Source: Amoebophrya sp. A120
Lineage: Eukaryota > Sar > Dinophyceae > Syndiniales > Amoebophryaceae
DNA: 64,000 bases
Assembly: GCA_905178155.1 (NCBI GenBank)
Contig: CAJINV010000016.1
Coordinates: 1,047,199-1,111,198, forward strand
Reading direction: 5' to 3'
Shown here: piece after piece, positions 37,201 to 49,200 of the stretch
Position numbering within the stretch: the stretch's first letter is position 1
Layout: the number at the start of each line of letters is the position of its first letter
The notes under the pieces: generated by a model
What the model saw: only the letters and a program-made list of their open reading frames with translations
Database searches by the model: none
What the model was told of the DNA's origin: nothing
Position numbers and translations under genes: made by a program

Positions 37201-40200
37201 CACCATATTGTTGCACATGTGCATCTTGGCGCATTGCATCGCGCCCGGTTTATGAACAAACAAAGAAAATCAAAAAGACACACACGTAGACTACATCATC
37301 ATAGTAACCGACAAAATAGGCCACCAATAGAGTGCAGAAGTGGCTTAGACGCACCGCGTGACAGCTCGCTAATGGGCTTGATGACAAGAAAAGTCATCTT
37401 TGATTGCAACGTAGTTCCACCGTGTATAATGTCATGCAGGATGGTGTGGCTGCTCTCTGATAATGATATACATAATTTAACATGACACCGTGGTGCGTAA
37501 TATTATCCACCAGCGGACTACATCCATAATTTTACTCCATGTAGTCAGGTGGTGGATAATGTTATGCAGGATGGTGCTACACGTGCATAAATTTAACATT
37601 TTTTTTGATTTTCTTTGATTTTCATACGGCTGGTGCTGGTACCAGGATTCCAAAAGTCGGATGTTGTCGCTTCCCTGGTCGACCATCTGGTGGCACTCGA
37701 AGGCGCCCTTGCTGTTCTGTCGGTCTTGCATAGAATCTGGTTTATTTATCAAATAGGCATTTGTAATGCGGTAATTCACTAGTAAAAGGCAACCAAAAAA
37801 CCACTTCTGCATGCGTTTCGTCCAAAGCTAAATTTGTGAAACCCGAAGCCACATAGTAAAGCACCGACATTGACATCGCCAATCGGTGTGTTCTTGTGTA
37901 TGAACGTCTCCTGGAATGGTTTCAAGCCGAAGTACTGTGTTAGCAACGCCCAAATCGCACAGGCCAGGAACTGCGTCGCGACCAATTCACCGCCGTCGTA
38001 CAACCTGTTGATGGATCCGGTCTGGAAGGCGAGAGCCACCATGCACAGGTCGTTGAACTTGTGTTGCCCCTGCACTTTCCACTCAAGTATCCTTCTGAAA
38101 AGCAGTACTGGCGTCGATTTGTAATGCAAAATAAGCATCAAGCTCTGTACTTTTACTACCTTTGATATGCATTACAAATTGACTACAGTACTGCTTTTTC
38201 ACGTGATACGCACCGGCCTTGTGCCGTACGGTGTGCAGCCGAACTTCGGGTCGGACGTGTCAACTTTTCCGCGCCAGAAAACCTGAGTTGTGACGGCGAG
38301 GAGGATGAAAATACTGCCAGCTCATGCATTTGATGTCTTGCGACGGAGGATAGTGCTGCATGATAACGACTTCGTTTGTGATGCAAATCCCAGACATGCA
38401 AAGTCAATGGATGATGCGACTTGTATTGCTGCACATGATAACAAAAAACATTCAATACGTTTGCCCCAAGAGCCCCGCGGGACCGCACCTGCCCTTTGTC
38501 GTGGCCCATCGTCACGTGCTTGTAACTGGTTGGCTGCCAGTCGTCCAAATACTCCTGCATCCACCACCACAAATCGTGCCAGTCCGCTAGGGGGATGAAG
38601 TGCAGCAGCATCGTGTACCACATGTGGCGATGGAGGCCGTAAGTCTGATTGTGTTTAGGTGTAGAATTTGCATTCAGAACACCATGCAGAGTAATATTAT
38701 TCACCACCTGTAGATGGAGGCTTGGCGGCGCGCTTTCTAGAAGCAGAGAACTATCCGCTTCGTGTCCTTGTCGCCGCGTTTTGAACCACTAATAAATGGC
38801 CCAGCTAAGCTGGGAAACAGCGCGGCAAAGCAGCAACAACAACAAAACTAGAAAGGAGTCCGCTTTTCTAGGCTCTGTGGCGCCGTCGTGGATAATGTTA
38901 TCCACGACGGTATCATTTACAAAGGAGGCGCTACGTTTATGTCGCTCATAGTACCATCGTGGATAATATTCTCCACGACGGCACTGCAGCCGATCTAGTT
39001 TCTAGAATTTTACTTCAAATGGTGCCGTCGTGTATAACGTTATACACGACGGCACCACAGCCGTTAATGTTCAGCAAAAGGCGAAGTGTAGCTTGGTCTG
39101 CAGTGGGTACTGCGCTGCCCTGGGCGCGCACCAGGGCACCCGCTTTTGTGCGTAGTACCAGTCCCACACAGCCGGACTGTGAAAGCGACTCACCAAGGAG
39201 CAGCAGACGCTGACTGAAAGCCAGCAACTTAGTACGCTTTTTTGTCCACAGGTGGCCAACCCTGATCATCCTGTTATGCTGCAGCCATATGGATCATTAT
39301 CGTCTACTAGAAAAGCAAAAATCTTAGTACTCGTGCTCGCCAGTCGTTGCAGTCACTACCCAACCGTCCTAATTTTGTTTGTGCTTGGATTTCCAGCGCA
39401 CACACCGGTATATCGTACAGAAAAGACGAAAGGGAAAGAGCAAAACAGTATCTACAGGCCACGCATCACACTCACGATTTGCTTTTTCATCATCGCGCGT
39501 TCGAAGTCATGCTGAGGGAACAGTGCCTCGAAAATTGTCTCCTTCTATGCTGTTACTGCTCTTTCCTTTCGATTTATTTCATTTTCATACGCCGTCATCC
39601 AATTCGTCTCGTCCACATTCATCAAAATGTGTCGCCACTCCGAAGCCGCAAACTTCATCACCAGCTCGCCTCCCGGGGCAGTGCGCATCCACCACAAGAA
39701 GCAAATAGCCTGAGTTTTTGACAATTGAGTGCAATTTGGCATGCATTACAACTTCTTCTCATCAGATGTCGCATGTGATAATTCTTCATGCAGAAGAAAC
39801 AAAAGTGTACCAGTGACTCGGCGGGACCGAACGTTTCTTTCAATTTGTCGGAAAATATCAAGGCAAACACGACAGACGTCTACGACAGCTTCTAGCGCTT
39901 AGCTAGAGGGCAGCAACGTAGACGTCTGACCAGGGGATTCAAATTCATACGGAGAAACAGCGTATTCCGGCACCACATGCGGACGATGGTCTGTAACCAA
40001 TACAGGTAATTCGCGTACCCCGGTGGACACAGCGTCTTCAAGTAAAATTTCGCTCTTCCGGTGTGGATGCACCTCATCGGTTTCGACCACGTCGTATCAC
40101 GCGCAGGCGCGTATCTCTGCGCGTTGCCGCCCCCTATCTGCAGATGCCCGTGCCCCGCTGGTGGTATGCCAGCAAGCGGAAATGGATTGAGTCCCAGGAC

Positions 40201-43200
40201 GACGGGTGCTCCTGGTGCAAGTTGGACCGGTCCGGGGACATATTGATTTGGTTGCGGATTTGGGTGTTGTAAAAGGTGGACGGCGATGGGGTTGGGCGGG
40301 CCGTTGTTCGGATTCCCCTGGAGCGGCGCGAGCCCGTTCATTTTCAAGTGGATGCAGCTAGCTCTTTAGCCAGCTGTGAATCAAAACATCAGGGGACTTA
40401 CTTAATCTTACGACAAAAACTACATCTATATTACGCGGAAACTACGACGCTGTTCTGCTGTGGTGCCGAAGATGCGACGTGGTGTGCGACGGGTCTTTTC
40501 ACTTGGTCCTGTGCAAGTACACCCAAAATAATGACGCTTTGGACGACCCGAGACATGTACTATATTACTCGAACCGCATAAATGAAACGGAGCAACCGAG
40601 ACCGGATTTGAATGGTGTGGTGCCGATCGCGTCGAACATCCTCGCAACAAACCTCACAAAAGCACTACCATTCGACCGAACAACACTCGCACCCGCTGCT
40701 CCTATCCAGCAGAGTGATTTTCTCTCACAATCGGTATATTTTTATTTTTTTTCGCTCTTAACTGACGCCAAGTGCCATTTTGTTCCCGTGTAGATCTTCC
40801 TGATAGGTGCTTTATACATGTCAGAAATGCTGAGTATGTCCTCTCTGTAATCAGCTTCTGAGTTTCAGCATATGCACCAAATCTAAAGCTTCAACACCAG
40901 CTCGTTGGCTGCGGCCGGCCCCACAGGTCGTGATCAAAGTCATCTGATGGAGAAGCTATTTTGGTTGAAATACGGCCTAAATCAGGTTGACATCCTGTAC
41001 ATTTCGTGTTGGATGAAGCTCCTTTATGTTCCTGATTCTAGGAAAAGTCGTTGTATTTACAATACAAATACTCAAGTTCGAAACTTTTTATATTTAAATT
41101 TTAAAACAGTAAAATGTGATGCATTTTTTCAAACATAAGCCAGACCACACGAGTACAAGATGCGGGATCTGTCCTCATGCAGGCTGGAAGAGGGCGTGAC
41201 TGATTCCTAAGTGACCACCTGTATTTGGTGGCCACTAAAAACAAAAGAAAACTCTGATACTTCTTCATTTTGAAATTAAGATTGCTGTAATTTTGTTGTA
41301 AACAACACTAACAGATCGAAATTTCCTAAATTCTTTATTCTCAAATTTTCCTTCTCCACCACGACGTCAGCCTGCTTCGAAACCACTTTAGCCGGTGACC
41401 TTCTTCGCCCGCGGCTTTCGCTTGGGCTTCACCTCCTCCACGGTCTCCTCGTCCTGCTGGGTCATGTCCTCGGACAGCATCGAGTTGGGCATGGTCGACT
41501 GCGTCTCAGAAGCATCTTTATGAACCACAAACGCTATTATCATGCATCTTTTTCTCGCTCTTATACATGTTTTTCAAGCCAACACCTACCAGGATTTGGC
41601 TTCTGCATGAGTAATGTGGGAGGAGAACTGCAAACACACACACTTATTTGTGGCGCATAAGATGAATCCTTCTTTTTGGCCTTCTTCTCACGGGTGGCTT
41701 TGTTGCCGACCGGCTTTTGTTCCTTTTCATCGCGCTTCTTCACGACACTGGACTCGGACGGCTTGCGGTTGCTGGACGGCGGGGGCTCCACCTCCTTGGA
41801 CCGCAACTTCACATTGGCCGGGGTCCCCACCACGGCTTCGTCCACCGGGTTCTGGCCGAAGGGCGGGTCCGAGAACAACGCGTCCAATTCGTCCAGCGGT
41901 TTCTCGAGAATGGGGCTTTCAGCAAACCAGCTGCTGTCCATCGCGGGGATTTGGGGGGACGGCCCGACAAGGTCGATGCCGCTGGTGTTCATCCGGGGGG
42001 TCATCGCGGACTCCCCCGGAACGTGCGCCACCTGGTTTTTATCAAAATAAAATTTAAAGATTGCAAAGCACGCAGCTTCTGAGGTAGTGGTCTATGTAAC
42101 CGATATCATGCGGCTTTATTTTCTCAAACTACAAAACGACCTGGCTGAAATCGAGATACAGCTACACAATAAACATAAAAAAATTAAATTCCAATCAGAT
42201 AGTACTGTGGACGCCGGGATGGTGGGCGCGGACATACTCAGCATGCCGTTCATCATGGGGTTCGGCTGGTGGCTCGGGGTGAAGTTCAACTGTTGCACCG
42301 GCGACGGGGTAATGGCACCACTGCCGGCGGCGGACATCCCGCTGTTCATCAACATGTTCGCCATCGGAGTTTGACAACCAAATCCCGTCGGGGTCATTCC
42401 GCCGTTCATCAGCGCGAGCATCCCCTGCGGAGTGGAGGCACCAGACTGCATCATCGGCATCATGGGTTTGATGTGGATGTCGGAGGAACCCGTGGGAAAG
42501 AACTGCGAGGTGATGTTCGGCCCCTGGACCTGCGTGTACTGATATCCATACGAAAATCGCGAGTCAATACACACCCAGAGATCAGCATTTTGCTACTAGT
42601 TAGGCACTTGTTAGAAAGGTGAAAACGCTAGCATTCATATGCTACAACATGCGCAGCAACTGACTGCGAACAAGTGCAGTACTGACTCGAGATTTTCAGA
42701 CCATATGACCGTCGTCATCTTTTCCTTTCCAATTTTCCGAAATTATGCTGATAAACTCCTTGACTAAACGCTGTTTTTTTGAATCCACGACGCAGATCTG
42801 CATAAAGAACAAAGGATGTGATGCTAGTATCCTTTTAGACGAGGAGTTTCATCAGCATAAGATCATGAACAGGGCCAACCCGTACTCGCACCGAAATCCT
42901 TGGATCGGGGCCACGGAAAACACCTTTTTTTTAAATTTAGAAAATAAAATGAATAACTTTTGCACTGATCGCGCATGACAAGCAACGTTGTGCATACCAT
43001 ATGGACCACTGTCATGCAGCAAGTAAAAGTGTAAGACGCAATACCATGTACGGCGACAGTCCGCAGAGAAAGACGAACTGACACCACTGGGACCGGCAGG
43101 TGATGGCCTCGGTGACATCGTCCAGCGGCTGCTCACAACAGCAGCTCATCGTGTTGTGGCACTGGTTGGGCAACAAGTGGACCAGTTCTGTGATGTTAAA

Positions 43201-46200
43201 AACAAATACTACACTTCTAAATTTTGTCAATCCAAAAACGCATAATTTGTCATGCAACGCATCAAGTCACGTACTACTCACCAAAACATAATAAAGAATA
43301 AGCATATACGCTGGGTGGCTCCGGTGAACGGCTGCTTCGAGATGGCCTCGATCGGGGTGATTCCTTGTTGCACCTGGGCCATGCGATCCTCTTCTTCTTG
43401 GATCATCTGCTTCACCATCGCTTTTTGGTTGGCGGTCCAGCGCCGGACCTGGATTTGCGTTGGCACACCGCCAGCCGGAGGAGCCATAACAGCACGCATC
43501 TTTTGTTCCGCGATTGATATTATTTTGCTTCAGTCACTCGTTTAAAAGTAGTTTCTTTTCCTAAATCCAAGCAGTCAATCAGCACAAAAGCAAAAACCAA
43601 AACGAAAGAACCGACTTGACCCAAAATCAACGAGACGAGGCACGACGAGATCGAACAGACAATCTATGACATTGAAAAAGCATGTCTGTGGTGGTGTATG
43701 TAGACGACCCAAAGTCCTCACGGGTACGCTTTAGATCGAAGAGAACACCCAAAAAATAGAGCTTTCTTGCGCGCAGTGTTAGAGTTGCAACCTTTGCAGT
43801 GCTATTTTTCTTCTTTATGATCAAGACGTTCGCGCCTTTTTTCTATTTCTTTAAATCCGACGTCAAGACTACTATCTACACACAGCACACCTTCCACATA
43901 CTCAGTTTTTCAAAACGTAACAACTCGAAGTCACATCATAGCAGCACAGCCACAGCTTTTTTTCCTTTCATCTTCGCGCAGCACAGCTCCACTTGCCGCA
44001 TCAGCACCTTCGCCGTACCGCCGGTGGATTTAGCGTTTAGGGACGCATCCGCAAAGGACCTGGGCGACCTTCTAACTAGCTAGTTTAATGTGTGGGTTTT
44101 GAACTACGTATTTTAAATGAACATTCTTCAAAAAATAGTAGCTACTTTTTTTTAAAAATAGTGCTGAAGTTAATTCCTGAGCGGGTTATAATGTCCGTGG
44201 CCTGGTTATAACGGGCTTCGTCCATCGATTGTGCCACTAGGGCCTTGTGTTCCGGCTACTCCGGAAGATCGCAATCGATGGAGGGCGGGACCTGCACCGG
44301 CGACAGGCGCTATCCAACCAACCAACCAACCAACCAAGTCTCAGAATCTTCCAGGCCCAGACATTTTTACATTTGATAGGCCAAGAACCGGGGCAACTAC
44401 CCGAACAAACTGAACGAGTTCTTGGCGCGGGAGTTTGCTGAGCAGGAGAAAATCATGCGCAAAAAGCTGCAAAAGAAAACAGACAAAATAATTTCTGCGC
44501 AAGAGACGAAGTTGGAGCTGCGATCTCAACAAAAAAAGGGCAAAGCAGGCAGTGGGAAAAACACAAAGGGGGCAGCACATGAGCAGGCCGAAAAAATCGT
44601 CGTGGAGGCGGGTTGCGGTCCGAAGAACTCTAAGCAAATGCTAACGCTGTGCCCGGCGTCGACGAGAGTCATCAAATCAACTTCCTTTTTGCAAGCCGAC
44701 GACATCAAGACGGAAATTTTGCAAGCCGTCTTTAATGTCGATACCCCAAGCAAACTCCTCAACTCTGCTGCCGAAGCACAGCGCTTGATTAGCGATATTG
44801 AGAGGAAAAATCCCCCCTCCCCATATTGAAAAGGTATGTTTCCAAAAATTTGTCGTGTTGCGGATTTGAGGTCACAAATCACATCTGTCTTGCAAGAAGA
44901 CACGGGCAGAAGCTTCCAACCCATTTCCATTATGGGAGCGATTTGTCATGCTGTTGGGCCTAAAGGGGGGCCGTTTGCCATGCTGAACTACTAGACCCAT
45001 ACGCCCCTAGCTAGCCTGGGGGTCTGGCTGCAGTGCCTCTCTGCAATACAAAGCAGATTTGTGGGCACAAATCAGCATCACAAATTTCCGTTTTGAGATG
45101 GGGAGGGGGGATTTTTCATTTTGATAAGCGCGCGCGGGTATTCGGAGAAAGATGCTGACGGGAATCCCAGGGTGTCAATTTTGCCGTATCAAAGTGAAAA
45201 AAGCCCCCACCCCATGTCGGAAACGGAAGATGCGCGAATTTGTGATGCTGTATTTGAGTACACAAATCGACTGGTATTGCTAGAAGGCCAAGAGACGAAG
45301 CTGCGGCCTAAATTGCAGGTAATCTGTCATGCTGTTTCCCACTTCCAGTTGCCTCCTGTCATCCCGGAGCTGCAAGGCTTTGCCACCCTAGACAGCACTA
45401 CAGTCCGCATCTTTTGCCTTCTAGCATCACAAAGCTGATTTGTGACCACAAATCTGCATCACAGATTTCCGCTTTGATATGGGGAGGGGGCATTTTTCAT
45501 TGCAATATGCCTCTTAACGTGGCGGCACTTGTTTCTTACGGCGAAAACAAGCTGTCCGGTGCAGTAGAAGACCGGCTGACGCCGGACAAGGGTAGAGATG
45601 ACAACGAGAAGGGTTTCGTGCAGAGAAAGGTGGAGGAAGCTATTGGACTGATGGGCGGCACGGTATATGAATTGCAAATGTGTCTGGGTTTGGAAGAATG
45701 CAAGTCCAAGTTTGTCATGCTTGTCATCTCACATGATGATGATTCTTAAATCTGTAATGCATGAGCAGGAAAAATAAAGGCTGGCAGCTTTTCCTTTTTT
45801 CTGTCATGCAAATATGCAGTTTGTCATGCGCAAAGCGAAATACACAGGAGCTCCAAAACTTGTCACGCGTGGCTGGATGCTCGCTGCAATGCGCCCACCG
45901 TTCTTCACAAACTAGCGTCACAAGTTTCCAGACCCAGACACATTTGCAATGCATACGGTAGAAAACCTGGTCGAAGCGGTTTTGTCGGGTGTGTTTGTGC
46001 GGATTACCGACCCAAGACTGTCAGGATATGCATTGCAAATATGCCTGGGCCTGGAGGGATGAGGATGTAACTTGTGCTCCTGGTTTTGGATTCTGAAAAA
46101 AATTGTATTGCATGAGCAGGATGTGGAGTCCAGTTTTTGCAACGCGGAATGGCATTTCTCATGTGGTATAGGCATCAGGAAGTAGCCGTCGCAAATTCTG

Positions 46201-49200
46201 TGATGCTAGGGCATGCCTCACAGACGTCAGGAGTCATGCAAAAGGTGCATGGCAAGCCTTGCATCTTCCTTCCAGACCCAGACATGTTTGCATCTGATAC
46301 ATCAGAAGTTGAGACGACTGAAAAACAGCAGCAAGGAATTTTCAAGTTGAAGCACCCTCAAAAGCAGCAGGGCTCGAGCCAACGGCTGCACCGCCTTCCG
46401 GAAATGGTGCAGCGTGACATTTTCGGCGGTGAACGTGTTAAGGAGTGCAACGAAGAAGTGTGGGTCTGGAATGAAATTCTCTTTTTATTGCTGGTTCAGG
46501 AATCATGAGGACGGCGACGGCGCAACCAAAAACTGACGGACAATCCTAGTTGAAGTTGTGTTTGAGTATTGTTGCTTTCCATTCAGAAGTTTCTGCATGA
46601 CGAGCGCCATAGCTGCAAACTGCTTTTTTCGTGACAAAAAAATGAAGAAGTAGCTTTTTGGCAGCGTGCATGAGAGACTTGCTAGCCAGCAAGCATCACA
46701 AAGAACTAGATATGCGTTTACTTTGTTCCAGACCCAGACAACATATTTACACTTGATGCGCGAGCTCAAAAGGCAACTGAGCTTGACCTTGGACGGGCAG
46801 AGCCGAGGGACGAGAAGCGACGATCGCAGAACAGTGCTGGATGTTCGCGGCAAGGGCGGGCTGGTCGACGTGTGGCCGCTCGTAACACTGACGCTGGGCG
46901 TAGTGGATGTCCTGGATCAGTTGCTCCCCGCACAGTCGATACTTGATAAGCCGCAAGTGTTCGCGCAGATCGAGAATGTGCTCACCGACTTGGTGGTTCC
47001 AAAGTTGAACGAGCTCTTCGACCTGAGATTTTTTCAGAACTTGCTGGTCAGCTTCGACTTTTTTCGGCGAGCCTACTTGCAAATCGATCAGAAGCCTGCG
47101 CAGTGCTCAGTGGAACAACTCCTGGACCCTGGCGCCAGCGCAACCTGTCGTGCCCTGAGAGGGTCAACATCTCCAAACCAGAGTCCAGAAGCAACAAAAG
47201 CACAAGCAGCGACTTGCCCCTGTCGTTGGGTTTCGTTCGAGACCGCGAAGAACTGCCCCAGAGCTCTGTGGTCCGAAGTTGATTCTACTTCGCGCGAGGG
47301 TTCTCGAAGACCTCTCGCGGAGCAGGATGACGCGACTCTTCTGCCTATCCATTGCAAAGATTGATATCTGGGTCCTCTGGGAAAGCGGGACCGCTGAAGC
47401 TTGTTTTGCATTTCTGCAAAATCTTGATCATGTTCTGTGTTGCATGACCAAGAACAAAAGTGGCGCCCGATTCGCCATGCAAAAACGCAGTGTGTATGTA
47501 CTGTAGTGAGGTCACCGGACGGCTCTAGCCGGGGAGTTTTTTTGACATTTACCGAGAAAAACGGCCGGCGTTTTTCAATCGGCCGGAAGTGTTTTTGAAC
47601 GCAAAGAGTTTTGATTTATCAATCGGTCGGGGCGTTGCCAACAAACAAGCCCGGTCGAATTCTATCGACTTCCAATCGATGGATAAAACGACGCAGGGGA
47701 GCTGGCAAAAGTGGCGCCCTTCTGGGGCGACCCGCGCACCTAATTCAGCCGATTTGGGGCGCGAAAGCAAAGTCCGCGAAAAGGTGAAAGCCATGCCGCA
47801 TGTTATGGCCCCGATTTTGGGTGCCCATAAGGTCGGCCCTGGTGGAGCCCCTGGCGGGGCCGTACCGTGCGGGAAAGCGTTTCGTCTCTGAAAGGAGCGG
47901 AGGCGTGATTTTTCAACAGAAAAAAACCAAAGAACGCAAATGCCGCCACTGGCAGCAAGCTAATCCGGATGCTACGGGCCCGATTTGGGGCGCCCAAGGG
48001 GCCGACCCTCGCGGAGGCCCTAGCGGGGCCATCATGGCATGTGGGAAGGCCTTCTGGCTATGCAGGCTGACTGGAAGCGGGCGACTTGTGGCCGCGATAT
48101 CTATCTACCGCCCCCGACGCCATGCAGGGCAACGCGTCGGGGGCTGACAGTCGAAAAAGCCATTGTGTCCTCACTACCCCCAGGGACGCGGCAACTCTTG
48201 GCATTGAGTAGTCTATTAGATTGGTGATCATGAGGATCAAGATTTTAGATGCGTTTGCGTACACCGCGTACTGCTAGCTTCTTCTACGCACAAGCAAGCG
48301 CGCTATAAACTTGTCATGCATGGCAGCACGACCTGGATCCGGTTCAACTTGAATGATCCGGAGTTCAGCGTCTCAAGTATCCAGACCCAGACATGTTGGC
48401 AGTGCATACTACCTCCGGGAGCTGTCCGTCTGTACGTTTTGCATGTTGCCTCGTGCATGGCCCCAAGTGGGGCCCAACCGTGCGAGATGCGGGTTTACGA
48501 CAAGTACCAAAGCCACGAGCTCGCGGAAGAGGCAAAACGAGTTCATGACGAGGTGCGCAATCCCGAACGCCAAGCGGGATGGTTCGCTGGGAAGAAGGTA
48601 CGGGATGCTGACAAAAAGGCTGCGGCGGAAGGCCGGGATCTGGCTGCGCACTATGAGAACGAGGTGAAGCTTGCGTTTTTTCACCACATTCCTCCTAGCG
48701 TCTACCGCGACGTGTTGCGCCCGCTGCTAGGAGTGCGAAAATGGGTTGCGCTCATTGTCGAAGATGACTCGCACCGCGGCGGCAATCATGCCAAAGTCCG
48801 GAATAGTTTCAGTAGCATGAGTTCTCCGTGCAGTGTGAAACTGTTCACCGAGCTTTCCGGCGCGCTAGAAAAGGAACTTGCGCTTTTGGAACTTGAAACG
48901 GCAAAGCAAACCGCGGAAGCTATAGCCAACGCAGTGGCCGCGTCGTCCCACTCCGACGCATTGGGGGATTCCGCGGTGAGCAGTGAATCTAAAGGCCGCC
49001 GCAAATTTAAATACTTTCCATTCTTCAATTTTGGTCCCAACAAGTATCGGAGTGTCAGATTGGAAAAAGTCGACAAAGTTGAAACGATTTTGCGCGATGC
49101 ATAGTATTCATAGTTGTAAACTCGACGCCACGAGCTGCGAGCTGGAGCCTGCCAAAGCTCTAAGCGGGGCATGGCAAATTTTGGATCGCACTGCTTGGGC

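Larger units (their letters stand above)
28723..44190. mobile_element. 15.5-kb gene-bearing element with 151-bp TIRs and 5-bp duplication
   Basis: 15,468 bp, bounded by inverted repeats at 28723-28873 and 44040-44190. The ends are TATAACCCGCTCAGG and its complement. It is flanked by ATGTC at 28718-28722 and 44191-44195. It carries V0 on the + strand (29314-31020) and V1, V2 and V3 on the - strand (35983-31784, 40341-36694, 43499-41388). I recognise no family B DNA polymerase, retroviral-type integrase or packaging ATPase, so nothing marks it as a Maverick/Polinton. The terminal TAT...ATA and 5-bp duplication match the introner elements around it. Confidence 0.88.
28411..44378 (+). mobile_element. 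Introner element, family A, split by the 15.5-kb element, in gene 2
   Basis: The left end (28411-28722) begins TATCAAATGCAAAAATG. The right end (44196-44378) finishes CCAGGCCCAGAC...CATTTGATA. The exact GGCCA duplication is at 28406-28410 and 44379-44383. Without the inserted element and its duplication the IE would be about 495 bp. The right part includes a CCAA/ACCA-type microsatellite near 44314-44338. The exon join reads RKIQEA-KNRGNYPNKL. Confidence 0.88.

Noticed and set aside
39015-39269. - strand frame CVGLVLRTKAGALVRAQG as the V2 exon
   Set aside because: The alternative frame (PAVWDWYYAQKRVPWCAP) keeps the frame from the previous exon with GT-AG ends and shares the Trp/Tyr-rich character of neighbouring V2 exons.
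28723-44190. Maverick/Polinton or an endogenous giant-virus relative
   Set aside because: Size, TIRs and several genes fit, but I found no DNA polymerase B motif, integrase, packaging ATPase or protease, and the duplication is 5 bp rather than the 6 bp usual for Polintons. Kept as an unclassified element.
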